Assembly (NCBI GenBank): GCA_029936675.1
Contig: JAPYSB010000009.1
Coordinates: 1 to 64,000 of the forward strand
Length of the DNA stretch: 64,000 bases
Reading direction: 5' to 3'
Source of the DNA: Dehalococcoidia bacterium
GTDB lineage: Bacteria > Chloroflexota > Dehalococcoidia > Lucifugimonadales > UBA826
Positions 1-8,035 of the stretch are shown here, piece by piece; the stretch's first letter is position 1; the number at the start of each line of letters is the position of its first letter. Under the pieces are notes generated by a model, which saw nothing but the letters and a program-made list of their open reading frames with translations, was not told where the DNA came from and made no database searches. The translations under genes and the position numbers were made by a program.

Positions 1-46
1 ACTCTTAATCAGTAGGTTCACGGTTCAAGTCCGTGGCGGGTCACCA
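1..46 (+). tRNA. tRNA-Lys (CTT), 3' portion only
   Basis: The window opens inside a tRNA. Positions 2-8 form an anticodon loop with CTT at 4-6, which reads lysine codons. The T arm is CACGG (19-23), loop TTCAAGT (24-30), CCGTG (31-35). The 3' acceptor strand is GCGGGTC at 36-42, followed by A and an encoded CCA at 44-46. The D arm and 5' acceptor strand lie before the window, so the identity rests on the anticodon alone. Confidence 0.82.
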
Positions 47-182
47 ACCATTTTCTTTCAAAAATACCTCCGAATTTATAGCTAAGTGTCTGCTGTAATG
101 AACAACAGGGTTATACGAATTGCTCTGGCAAGTAAAATGAAATCCCCACCAGATCCCCATCCTTTTTTAAACTTACTTTAAA
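47..182 (+). repeat. degenerate direct repeat units A and B, left copies
   Basis: Two short units here recur, diverged, on the other side of the FKBP gene. Unit A (about 58-108) contains AATACCTCCGAATTTATAGC and resembles 870-921. Unit B (about 139-180) contains ATCCCCACCAGATCCCC and resembles 731-773. The units are in the same orientation on both sides but in swapped order (A-B, then B-A). They lie directly after the 3' end of a tRNA gene, a common integration site, so they may be scars of an old insertion. No integrase gene is visible. Confidence 0.45.
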
Positions 183-277
183 GGATCGTCGATGTAATAT
201 GTTTCAGTCCACGTTTTCACTGTAGACTTGAGTTTCAACAAAATTGTGACTATTGAATTATTAGCAAAGGAGATAAT

Positions 278-616
278 ATGGCGGAAATGATCACCACTGA
301 TTCAGGACTGCAGTATGAAGTTTTAGTAGAAGGTGCTGGAGCAACACCCGGACCTACGGGCACAGTATCGGCTCATTATCACGGAACCTTCGAGGACGGT
401 CGTGTATTTGATAGTTCAGTTGAGCGCGGTGAACCAATCGATCTTCCAGTTAATGGAGTTATTGCTGGCTGGCAAGAGGCACTTCAAATGATGAAGGAAG
501 GCGATAAATGGCGTTTGGTGGTCCCACCTGAACTCGGCTATGGTGTTGCAGGTGTTGGTTCTATTCCGGGGAATACCACTTTAATCTTTGAGGTTGAGTT
601 GATAAAAGTTAGGTAG
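278..616 (+). CDS. FKBP-type peptidyl-prolyl cis-trans isomerase
   Basis: A 112-residue single-domain FKBP that would catalyse cis-trans isomerisation of proline peptide bonds during folding. Residues 30-47 carry the first strand block with the acidic FD of the active site. Residues 51-69 hold the GVIAGWQEAL segment that lines the pocket, PPELGYG follows at 83-89, and IPGNTTLIFEVEL at 96-108 closes the sheet. There is no signal peptide, so a cytoplasmic location is likely. The start is ATG at 278 with AAGGAG six bases upstream. A 9-bp hairpin (611-636) overlaps the stop codon. Confidence 0.93.
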   Translation: MAEMITTDSGLQYEVLVEGAGATPGPTGTVSAHYHGTFEDGRVFDSSVERGEPIDLPVNGVIAGWQEALQMMKEGDKWRLVVPPELGYGVAGVGSIPGNTTLIFEVELIKVR

Positions 617-636
617 TTGGAGTCGTTCGACTACCT
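611..636 (+). other. hairpin at the FKBP gene end
   Basis: AGGTAGTTG (611-619) pairs with CGACTACCT (628-636), with one G-U pair and an 8-nt loop. It overlaps the FKBP stop codon. No T-tract follows, so it is a weak terminator candidate and could instead be an mRNA 3' end stabiliser. Confidence 0.35.
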
Positions 637-981
637 CGCAGCAATTCACACGGTGAGTTTCTTAGCAGATAGCTTTAGTTCGAGTTAGGCAGAGTAAAAG
701 GTTCCAGGACAATGGTCGAGTAGGGTGGAAAAACCCCCACCAAATCCCCACCTTTTTCTTTTAACTTAATTCCACCTAGTTCCATCAAAACAGTAAAATT
801 CACATGATTTGTAACTAGAAGCGTCCGTAAATTCTACTTAATTACACATAATTATGGACACTTTTTACCCACCAAAATACCCTTGAATCCGTAGCTAAAT
901 ATCCATCAACCCAAACAACACAGTAAACTGATTTTAGTAATTTTAAAAATAGGGTCCACTTACTTTTTCAATTTAATATGA
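617..981 (+). other. 365-bp gene-free spacer with right-hand repeat copies
   Basis: No open frame of note is present on either strand. Unit B recurs at about 731-773 (CCCCACCAAATCCCCACC followed by a T-rich run and TTAACTTA). Unit A recurs at about 870-921 (AATACCCTTGAATCCGTAGC). Apart from these repeats and the hairpin at the FKBP end I see only AT-rich spacer and the leader of the next gene. Confidence 0.5.
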
Positions 982-1902
982 TTGGACTCAGTTCAATTAA
1001 TAGAGGTTACCCCAATAAAATTCGCAATAATTGCCAATCCCCATAGCGGGAAAAAGGAAAGTAGCAAGATTCTAGACCTTGTGAGGCCTGTTTTTGATTC
1101 AGAGCATTCAGAGTTATCTATTTTAGTCACCGCTTTTCCAGGCCATGCAGAAGAGCTAGCAGGCAGTTTGGATTTCAGTATCTATGACGGGTTATTGGTC
1201 CTTGGAGGTGACGGTACTTTCCATGAAGTCGTAAATGGAGTTCTTAAACGGGCTGACAAAAAAACGCTTCCTATAGGATTGCTTCCAGCAGGATCGGGAA
1301 ATTCTATACTCCACGACCTGTCTCTCACTGACCCACTAGTAGCTGCTAAAGCCATAATAGGGGGCAGAACCCAATTCATTGACGTAGCACAAATTAAAGG
1401 GGATCTAACTCTAAGGTATTCGATTAACCTGATTGGGTGGGGATTAGTCACAGATGTGGGCGAGAGGGCGGAAACACTTCGCTGGCTAGGCCCCCGTCGC
1501 TATACGGTTTCCAGTGTTATTGAGATTTTGCGAAGAAAAACTCGACGAGCGAACCTGGTTCTAGATGGAAAGGTTATCGTTGATGATTTTACTTTTGTCG
1601 CTGCCTGTAATTCAATTCATATCGGGAAAGGAATGAAAATGGCACCCTCTGCAAAGCTAGATGATGGACTCATAGACCTTGTCGTTGTTAGAGGCAGCAT
1701 AAATCGACAAAGGTTGTTTTCAGTTCTTCCAAAACTTTTTGATGGCTCACATATTGAGGAGCCCGAAGTCGCCTATTACCAAGTTCCCAGTTTTTCTCTC
1801 TCCTCGGAAACAAAAGATAACCTAAACATTGACGGTGAAATGGTTGGGACTACCCCCATCGATGTAGAGATCCTCAAACAGGTTATTGAGATATTCGTGT
1901 AA
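982..1902 (+). CDS. diacylglycerol/lipid kinase family protein
   Basis: A 306-residue protein of the DAGK catalytic family (diacylglycerol, sphingosine and related lipid kinases), which transfer phosphate from ATP to a lipid hydroxyl at the membrane. The nucleotide-binding signature GGDGTFHEVVNG is at 75-86 and GLLPAGSGNSI at about 99-109. The C-terminal half has the DGLIDLVVV and NIDGE strands of the second beta-domain. The only suitable start is TTG at 982; the first conserved strand (KFAIIANPHSGK) begins at residue 13. The lipid substrate cannot be told from sequence. A distant second GGDGT protein lies at 42284-43285. Confidence 0.85.
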   Translation: MDSVQLIEVTPIKFAIIANPHSGKKESSKILDLVRPVFDSEHSELSILVTAFPGHAEELAGSLDFSIYDGLLVLGGDGTFHEVVNGVLKRADKKTLPIGLLPAGSGNSILHDLSLTDPLVAAKAIIGGRTQFIDVAQIKGDLTLRYSINLIGWGLVTDVGERAETLRWLGPRRYTVSSVIEILRRKTRRANLVLDGKVIVDDFTFVAACNSIHIGKGMKMAPSAKLDDGLIDLVVVRGSINRQRLFSVLPKLFDGSHIEEPEVAYYQVPSFSLSSETKDNLNIDGEMVGTTPIDVEILKQVIEIFV

Positions 1903-1952
1903 TTGGGAAAAGAACCCCTGAATTCCAATTTTTCATCTGTAGTGATCAGGAA

Positions 1953-2849
1953 TTAAACGTGTAGGATTCCTTTACTTACGAGGACACTATTTCCACCTAT
2001 CCAGACCCCGGTAATTTCTCCATTCCTTTTCTGAGTCCTTCCGTATAAAACACTTGGACGACCAATTTCAGTCCCTTGCGAAATCTTCCATTTGCAGTCT
2101 GAGTCAGAGCCCGAATCATAGTGAGTTAACAATGCTATAAGAGCACAATTTGCACTACCTGTTGCCGGGTCCTCAAAAACTCCGTCTAGCGGAGCAAACA
2201 TGCGAGCCCTTATATCAAAGCCCTCTACCTTCCTGCAGTAGAGATGTATGTATGAAGGCACTTTCTTCTTGATCAGTTTGTCTAATTCGCTAGTATTTAT
2301 TTGAGCAGTTTGTAAGGCAGAAAGCGATGCGATTTCTACAAACAAAAACGGTAGTCCAACTGAAGCTACTTCAGGCGAGTGAGTATTTGTAACGATATCA
2401 ACTTCGTTTAATGACAGTGTTTTGGCCACCATAACTGCAGGCATAAAATCTCCGATGGTTAGTGGTTCTGGTGCTGAGAGTTCACACCAAATCTGGTTGG
2501 ATGAATCTAAAGTTATAGTAACGGGAACTAAACCAGCCTTCTCCTCAAATATAACTTCCACTGTTTCCTTGATGTCTCCGAATAAACCCTCATTAGCCAA
2601 CGCGAAAGCAGTCCCGATGTTTGGGTGACCGGCAAAAGGCACTTCAGTAGTGGGTGTGAAAATACGTACTTTCCTTGTTTGGCCATATTCCGGAGGGAAT
2701 ACAAAGGTTGTCTCAGAAAAATTGAACTCTTTTGCAATAGCTTGCATTTGGAGTTCAGACAAACCTTGAGCATCAGGAAAAACTGCGAGTTGGTTCCCTT
2801 CAAACCTTTGGTGGGTGAAAACATCGCATATGAAATATTTATATCGCAA
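1953..2849 (-). CDS. PhzF family isomerase/epimerase
   Basis: A 298-residue member of the PhzF fold, two diaminopimelate-epimerase-like halves that isomerise small unsaturated or amino acids. The catalytic Glu is in NFSETTFV (E46). The conserved [10 protein letters not shown] lies at 72-81 and [11 protein letters not shown] begins at D227. The length is usual for the family. The start is TTG at 2849, since no ATG occurs before the conserved FICDVFT segment. The gene is convergent with the lipid kinase and divergent from the monooxygenase at 2931. Most bacterial PhzF paralogues have unknown substrates; phenazine genes are absent here. Confidence 0.88.
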   Translation of the reverse strand: MRYKYFICDVFTHQRFEGNQLAVFPDAQGLSELQMQAIAKEFNFSETTFVFPPEYGQTRKVRIFTPTTEVPFAGHPNIGTAFALANEGLFGDIKETVEVIFEEKAGLVPVTITLDSSNQIWCELSAPEPLTIGDFMPAVMVAKTLSLNEVDIVTNTHSPEVASVGLPFLFVEIASLSALQTAQINTSELDKLIKKKVPSYIHLYCRKVEGFDIRARMFAPLDGVFEDPATGSANCALIALLTHYDSGSDSDCKWKISQGTEIGRPSVLYGRTQKRNGEITGVWIGGNSVLVSKGILHV

Positions 2850-2930
2850 TAAATTCCCTAACCTTCTGCTATTGGTAATAATATTGGGTCGGCTGTATAT
2901 TAAATCAAACTGAGACCAAACAGGAACTGA

Positions 2931-4571
2931 ATGAAAGCTATTAAAAAAGCCGTCACTAAATCAGTAAGAAAGATTGAGTTTGATTACGATGCCATTGTAA
3001 TAGGGGCCGGTATTTCTGGTCTCTATCAGTTGCTCAAATTAAGAGAAGCGGGATTAAATGTACGTGCCTTTGAGGCAGGTACCGGAGTCGGTGGCACCTG
3101 GTACTGGAACAGATATCCAGGAGCCAGGTTTGATTCAGAAAGTTATTCTTATGCGTATTCTTTCTCGCAAGAACTCTTGGATGAATGGAATTGGTCTGAA
3201 CATTTCGCCTCCCAACCTGAAATTCTCAGCTACTTACAATACGTAGCAGACAAATTTGATCTCTTAAAGGACATTCAATTTTCGAGTGACGTGAAGTCAG
3301 CCGTATATGATGAGCCCGCTAGAGGTTGGAAAATTACCCTAGGTGACGGTAAACAGTACAGAAGTAGATTTTTGATAGCGGGGGTAGGGTTACTATCCCA
3401 GCCAACAATGCCAAATATCGAAGGTATCGGTGATTTTGAAGGTCCTTCTTTCCATACCTCTCGCTGGCCCCATAGACCGGTAGATTTTGCTGGCAAAAAA
3501 GTAGCTATCATCGGAACCGGTGCGAGTGGTGTTCAGGCCATCCAAGAAATTTGCAAAAATGTCGGATATCTTACTGTGTTTCAAAGAAGGCCTAACTGGT
3601 GTGCCCCCCTGCATAACGCTGAAATTGATCCAGAAGAGATGAAGCGAATTAGATTGGGATACGATGAGATGTTTGACCGTTGTGACCAAACCCAGGCAGG
3701 ATTCCTCCACACTGTCGATCCAAGAGGTGCTTTCGAGGTCGCAGAAAAAGAACGATACGAATTTTGGGAACATCTTTATGCCAGCAAAGGTTTTGGGATT
3801 TGGCAGGGTAATTTCAAAGATGTTCTGAGTGAACTTAAGGCCAATGAGGCTATGTCAGGTTTTGTAGCAGATAAGATTCGGGATCGCGTGAATGATCAAG
3901 ATGTCGCAGAGAAATTGATCCCTAAAGATCATGGGTTTGGAACAAGGCGGGTCCCATTAGAGACTAACTATTATGAATCTTACAACCAAGAGAACGTTGA
4001 ACTGTTAGATATCAATGAAACTCCTATTCAGAGAATCACTCAAAAAGGAATATTGACCACAGAAAAGGAATTTGAGTTCGACCTCATAATATATGCCACA
4101 GGTTTCAACGCTATCCTTGGTAGCTATGACAGAATCGATATCAGAGGAATTGGTGGGCATAGCTTAAAGGAGCAATGGAATCAGGAATTATCCACCTTTC
4201 TCGGGCTCCAAATCAATAATTTCCCAAATCTTTTTATGATATTAGGCCCTCACGCACTCTTAGGAAACAATCCCCGTAGTATTGAATACAATGTCGAATG
4301 GATAACAGACCTAATTCAATATATGAGGGACCGAGGTTTGACTCGTGCAGAAGCTACCCTCGAGGCAGTTGAAAGTTGGTATGAATATGTATTAGAACAA
4401 GGGGAAGGTCTCTTATCCAACAAAGTGGATTCTTGGATGACTGGAGTTAACAGTAACCTGGAAGGTAGACAAACCAGAATCATCGCGAGGTACAGTGGCA
4501 GCCAAGCCTCCTACAGAAGTAGGTGTGATGGAGTTGCAACCAGCGGTTATAAAGAACTTAACCTAACTTAA
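2931..4571 (+). CDS. flavin-containing monooxygenase, Baeyer-Villiger type
   Basis: A 546-residue class B flavoprotein monooxygenase expected to use FAD, NADPH and O2 to insert oxygen next to a carbonyl. The first Rossmann motif GAGISG is at 25-30, followed by the GGTWYWNRYPGARFD block typical of cyclohexanone-monooxygenase relatives. The Baeyer-Villiger fingerprint FEGPSFHTSRWP runs from F169 to P180. The second nucleotide site GTGASG is at 195-200. The ATGFN motif precedes the C-terminal domain. ATG at 2931 has AGGAAC upstream. The aldolase and amidohydrolase genes follow on the same strand, suggesting a ring-opening catabolic unit. Such enzymes are numerous in SAR202 genomes. The substrate is unknown. 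Confidence 0.9.
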   Translation: MKAIKKAVTKSVRKIEFDYDAIVIGAGISGLYQLLKLREAGLNVRAFEAGTGVGGTWYWNRYPGARFDSESYSYAYSFSQELLDEWNWSEHFASQPEILSYLQYVADKFDLLKDIQFSSDVKSAVYDEPARGWKITLGDGKQYRSRFLIAGVGLLSQPTMPNIEGIGDFEGPSFHTSRWPHRPVDFAGKKVAIIGTGASGVQAIQEICKNVGYLTVFQRRPNWCAPLHNAEIDPEEMKRIRLGYDEMFDRCDQTQAGFLHTVDPRGAFEVAEKERYEFWEHLYASKGFGIWQGNFKDVLSELKANEAMSGFVADKIRDRVNDQDVAEKLIPKDHGFGTRRVPLETNYYESYNQENVELLDINETPIQRITQKGILTTEKEFEFDLIIYATGFNAILGSYDRIDIRGIGGHSLKEQWNQELSTFLGLQINNFPNLFMILGPHALLGNNPRSIEYNVEWITDLIQYMRDRGLTRAEATLEAVESWYEYVLEQGEGLLSNKVDSWMTGVNSNLEGRQTRIIARYSGSQASYRSRCDGVATSGYKELNLT

Positions 4572-4670
4572 TAAAACGGGAAATATCGCCCGGAACCTAT
4601 TATCCAAATCGGATTGAAAACACCATGTTTTAGTTCGATACCTTAAATGAGTTATTTGTAAGGAAGAACA

Positions 4671-5459
4671 ATGCAAAAAAACCTAACTAAAGAAAAACTC
4701 GAAAATGGGCTTCCCGTCTTCGGAGCCATAATCCATGAATACTCTCCGGGGGCCGTTGAGCTTTTTGGCGCTATTGGTTACGACTTCGTTATGATCGATT
4801 GTGAACACGGCTCTATGTCGGTTGATCAGGTCGAAAATATGGTGAGGGGAGCAGAGGTGTTTGGGATAACGCCTATTGCTCGTATTCCCAACCATGAGGA
4901 CTCCACAATTTTAAGGTTTCTAGACCGAGGTGTTCAGGGAATAATAATCCCCCATGTGAACACCCGGGCTCAGGCTGAAGCTGTGGCAAAGGCTGCAAGA
5001 TACCATCCTGAAGGCCATCGGGGGATAGGGGGTGGTAGGTCTCACGATTATGGTGTGAATATATCTAGGGACGAGTCGATAAAATTTGTAAATGAAAATA
5101 TTCTCGTTATCCCTATGATCGAAGAGGTGGAAGCGGTATCAAATGTGGAGGAAATTTGCTCAGTTAAAGGAGTCGATGTTTTGCATGTTGCCCCTGGCGA
5201 CCTTGGTCAAAGTATGAGTAATGCATCTCAGGCTGAAATAAGGGAGGTAATGGATAGGGTAGTTCCAAAAATACGAGCCGCTGGCAAATGGGTCGGAGTA
5301 GGAGGAAATTCCCCAAACGATATAAACAGGGTGTCTGATTTGATAGTAACCGGCGCAAACCTGATAACCATTGCATCCCATGGGCTGATGAAAAGTGGAG
5401 CTGAATCGTTCCGAAAATCAGTAGAAGGCCAGTTAAAAGAATCCTCACTCAATAATTAG
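4671..5459 (+). CDS. HpcH/HpaI family aldolase
   Basis: A 262-residue class II (metal-dependent) aldolase of the HpcH/HpaI family, which splits 2-keto-3-deoxy or 4-hydroxy-2-oxo acids to pyruvate plus an aldehyde. IDCEHG at 42-47 holds the catalytic His and acidic residues. ARIPN, a GVQGIIIPHV strand and the later IPMIEEVEA and HVAPGDL segments match the barrel's substrate and metal sites. ATG at 4671 is preceded by AAGGAAG. The amidohydrolase start follows 21 bases after the stop codon, so the two are probably co-transcribed. The exact substrate is not deducible. Confidence 0.9.
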   Translation: MQKNLTKEKLENGLPVFGAIIHEYSPGAVELFGAIGYDFVMIDCEHGSMSVDQVENMVRGAEVFGITPIARIPNHEDSTILRFLDRGVQGIIIPHVNTRAQAEAVAKAARYHPEGHRGIGGGRSHDYGVNISRDESIKFVNENILVIPMIEEVEAVSNVEEICSVKGVDVLHVAPGDLGQSMSNASQAEIREVMDRVVPKIRAAGKWVGVGGNSPNDINRVSDLIVTGANLITIASHGLMKSGAESFRKSVEGQLKESSLNN

Positions 5460-5480
5460 CTTTGTTTTGGAGGCTATCCG

Positions 5481-6857
5481 ATGAAATATTTGATTCGAGA
5501 TTCGACTGTTGTTACAGGAAGTTTAAATCGGCTGGTTCTCTATAAATCAGCTATTTTTATTCAAAATGGGATTATTCAAGATATCGGTGAAAGCCTTTTG
5601 CTTGAAAAACAATACCCTTCTGCAACAAGAATAGATGGAACAGGTAAAGTCATTTTCCCTGGCCTAATCAATTGCCATACGCATCTTTTAGCCACAGCTG
5701 ACAAAGGTATTTTGGAAGACTTCGGATTCCCCACAACTTTAAAGTTTCCAACAACTGGTCGCGGCTTGCTGGATCAAGACGAACGGAATGTGTTTGCAAG
5801 CCTGGCCTGTATCGAAGCAATTAAAAGTGGGACTACTACCTTGCTTGAGATATCAAATGATATTACAGAATATGCCCAAACTTTGGATTCGACCGGTCTA
5901 CGTGTTTTCCTAGGTGAGAACATGAATGACGTTGATGATTCTAAGTTACAAGAGGGTATATTCGAATATTCCTCCCATAAACGTGACACGGCTATCGGGA
6001 AGGCATCCGATTTATTCGATAATTGGGATGGTAAATCAAATGGCAGAATCAAAGGCTTTGTCGCTCCCCATGCTCCAGAGACCGTTTCCCCAGAGTTGTT
6101 GAGAGCTTCAAGAGATTTAGCTGAGAAATATAGACTTGGATATACGATTCATTTGTCCCAAAGCTATAAGGAAATTGAAGCTATTAAACGTATCAGAGGG
6201 GTTCTGCCAACGCATTATCTTTTCGCCAACGAGTTTTTGAGTGATCGCCTGGTTGCCGCTCATTGTAGGTATGTCGACAGCTCTGAGATGGCATTGCTGG
6301 GTCAAAAAAATGCCGGAATATCTCATAATGCTGCTATAGGCGCCCGCAGGGGGGCAGCGGCACCAATTGGCGAACTCTTATCGTCCGGCTGTTCGGTTGG
6401 TCTGGGATCCGACAACATGGCGGAAGACATGGTGGAGGTGATGAGGGCTGCTCTTTTTCATGAAAGGGTTCGGAGAAATGATGAGATGAATCCCCAACCT
6501 GAAGACGTACTAGAGTGGGGGACAATTGGTGGAGCTAGAACGCTGGGTATTGCTGATGAGTTGGGATCACTTGAGAAAGGTAAGAAGGCCGATCTATTTA
6601 TGATCGATTTTAGAAAAGCCCATTTAGTACCAACCCTCCGGATTGTTTCATCGTTTATTCACAATGGAATTTCTTCAGATGTGACAGATGTAATGGTCGA
6701 TGGAAAATGGGTAATGCAGGATTCTTCAATTAAAAGCATAAATGAAGCTAAGGTCATCGAACAAGCAGAAGAAATAGGACACCGAGTCTGGAACCAGTTA
6801 GTTAAAGAAAATCCCAACGTGCCATTCCCAATTAATTTACCGCCTGGCCCTCTGTAA
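5481..6857 (+). CDS. amidohydrolase, TRZ/ATZ (chlorohydrolase/deaminase) family
   Basis: A 458-residue metal-dependent hydrolase of the group containing S-adenosylhomocysteine/methylthioadenosine deaminase and atrazine chlorohydrolase. The metal ligands are visible: HTH at H66 and H68, H224 in HLSQS, H261 in AAHCRY, and D311 in GLGSDN. The N- and C-terminal strands (DSTVVTG; KADLFMIDF) form the small beta domain. ATG at 5481 follows GGAGG. The third gene after the monooxygenase and aldolase, it may remove an amino or amide group from a degradation intermediate. This role is inferred from position; the family also serves purine salvage. Confidence 0.87.
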   Translation: MKYLIRDSTVVTGSLNRLVLYKSAIFIQNGIIQDIGESLLLEKQYPSATRIDGTGKVIFPGLINCHTHLLATADKGILEDFGFPTTLKFPTTGRGLLDQDERNVFASLACIEAIKSGTTTLLEISNDITEYAQTLDSTGLRVFLGENMNDVDDSKLQEGIFEYSSHKRDTAIGKASDLFDNWDGKSNGRIKGFVAPHAPETVSPELLRASRDLAEKYRLGYTIHLSQSYKEIEAIKRIRGVLPTHYLFANEFLSDRLVAAHCRYVDSSEMALLGQKNAGISHNAAIGARRGAAAPIGELLSSGCSVGLGSDNMAEDMVEVMRAALFHERVRRNDEMNPQPEDVLEWGTIGGARTLGIADELGSLEKGKKADLFMIDFRKAHLVPTLRIVSSFIHNGISSDVTDVMVDGKWVMQDSSIKSINEAKVIEQAEEIGHRVWNQLVKENPNVPFPINLPPGPL

Positions 6858-6869
6858 CCTGGGGCAGAA

Positions 6870-7709
6870 TCATTGGAAGATATCTATCCCTTTGGCCGCC
6901 AAATTGGGCAAATGTATTCGTGTGCTCTGCTGATTAAAGGAATCTCCCTCAATATCTAGATATCGGAGATTTGGTAAAGAATTAATAGGACTTATATCCC
7001 TTATGTTATTAAATGCCAGGCCTAACCAATTTAGGGTAGTTATTTTTGACAAGGCGTCAATATTGGTGACTCGGTTGTGCCCGACATCTAGTGAGCCCAA
7101 GGATTTCAGGGTAGTGAGTGGGCTTAGATCTTGAATGTTGTTTCTAGAGGCGTGTATCCATGCCACTTCGTTAATAGAAGACAGTGGATCCAAATTAGAT
7201 ACCTCGTTACCTTCTATGTCCAAACTCTTTAATTGATCCAAACCGGAAATAGGATTTAAATCATCTATATTATTATCATTCAGATTTAAATCTGAAAGCA
7301 TTCCCAAGTTATTTAATGGCGAAAGGTCATCTAAATCACAATTTTTCAATCTCAGAGTTTTTAATTTCTTTAAGAGTGAAATATGTGATAAATCTGCTAT
7401 CTGTGAATCACTCACATCGAGCGTTCTTAGATTGTCTAAATGCTGAAGGGGGAAGAAGTTTTCTAGGTTAGCATTCCTTATTTTCAATGTATCCAGTAAA
7501 GGCAGCTCCGCCAGGGGAGATAAATCTATATCCCCTTCACAAATAACTACCAGATGAATAAGGCTAGATGTGAAGCGAAGATCCTCAAGATCTTCTTGAG
7601 ACGTCCGGTTTATCCGCAAAGAGGTCAATTTTGAGAGCTGGGTTGAAGTTATATCGCCCCTGTAGCCGCCCATTTTAGCTCGTACTGTCTTTTCAAAATG
7701 GTTGTTCAT
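6870..7709 (-). CDS. leucine-rich-repeat protein, internalin-like repeats
   Basis: A 279-residue protein made almost entirely of 22-residue leucine-rich repeats of the bacterial L..L..L.L..N.I.DL.PL type, about ten in number from residue 25 to the end. Residues 5-32 resemble the capping segment that precedes such arrays in other bacteria (VRAKMGGYRGDIT, then a helix and KLTSL). I see no signal peptide, transmembrane helix or sorting motif, so it may be cytoplasmic and act as a protein-binding scaffold. ATG at 7709. Its neighbours give no functional link, and convergence with the amidohydrolase leaves a 12-bp gap. Confidence 0.85.
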   Translation of the reverse strand: MNNHFEKTVRAKMGGYRGDITSTQLSKLTSLRINRTSQEDLEDLRFTSSLIHLVVICEGDIDLSPLAELPLLDTLKIRNANLENFFPLQHLDNLRTLDVSDSQIADLSHISLLKKLKTLRLKNCDLDDLSPLNNLGMLSDLNLNDNNIDDLNPISGLDQLKSLDIEGNEVSNLDPLSSINEVAWIHASRNNIQDLSPLTTLKSLGSLDVGHNRVTNIDALSKITTLNWLGLAFNNIRDISPINSLPNLRYLDIEGDSFNQQSTRIHLPNLAAKGIDIFQ

Positions 7710-8035
7710 TATTTTTTATTTGACACCCAGACGAAAACAAATTTAAGTTGCCCATTGAATTATATGGGAAACCTCCTGCTATGTGCTTATAAAAAAGAAA
7801 CCCTAAGTGTCAGTTTTTCTTTTCGAGTTCATGTTTTAACTTTGATTTCAAAAACCCAAATCGTTTCGCCGCTGGCCCAGATCCATCACAGGCAGCACCT
7901 TCAACGGGCCCAGGCCAAAGTGGTGTTCAAAAGGTTCAGCCATTGCTTCATTCCTTTGAGTTTTAATTTTCAAGATGATATAAATCGTTATTAACAAACA
8001 ATAAGGGAAATTTTCAAAATTAACGGAGGTGGATT
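7710..8035. other. 326-bp spacer between divergent genes
   Basis: The spacer separates the LRR gene (minus) from the CoA-transferase (plus). It is AT-rich except for a GC-rich patch at about 7865-7925, which coincides with a 31-codon minus-strand reading frame listed separately. The right end has GGAGGT at 8025-8030, the ribosome binding site of the CoA-transferase. No clear promoter hexamers or terminator could be fixed. Confidence 0.5.
7848..7943 (-). CDS. candidate 31-residue small protein
   Basis: An ATG at 7943 opens a 31-codon frame ending in TGA at 7848. AAAGGA lies eight bases before the ATG, a well-spaced ribosome binding site. The peptide begins MAEPFEHHFGLGPLK and is soluble with a basic C-terminal stretch. 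The frame sits in a patch markedly richer in G and C than its flanks. It lies 138 bp upstream of the LRR gene on the same strand. I recognise no homologue; it could be a real small protein, a gene fragment or chance. Confidence 0.3.
   Translation of the reverse strand: MAEPFEHHFGLGPLKVLPVMDLGQRRNDLGF

Noticed and set aside
7698-7994. 98-codon plus-strand frame between the LRR and CoA-transferase genes
   Set aside because: No ribosome site, overlap with the LRR gene and no recognisable protein features.
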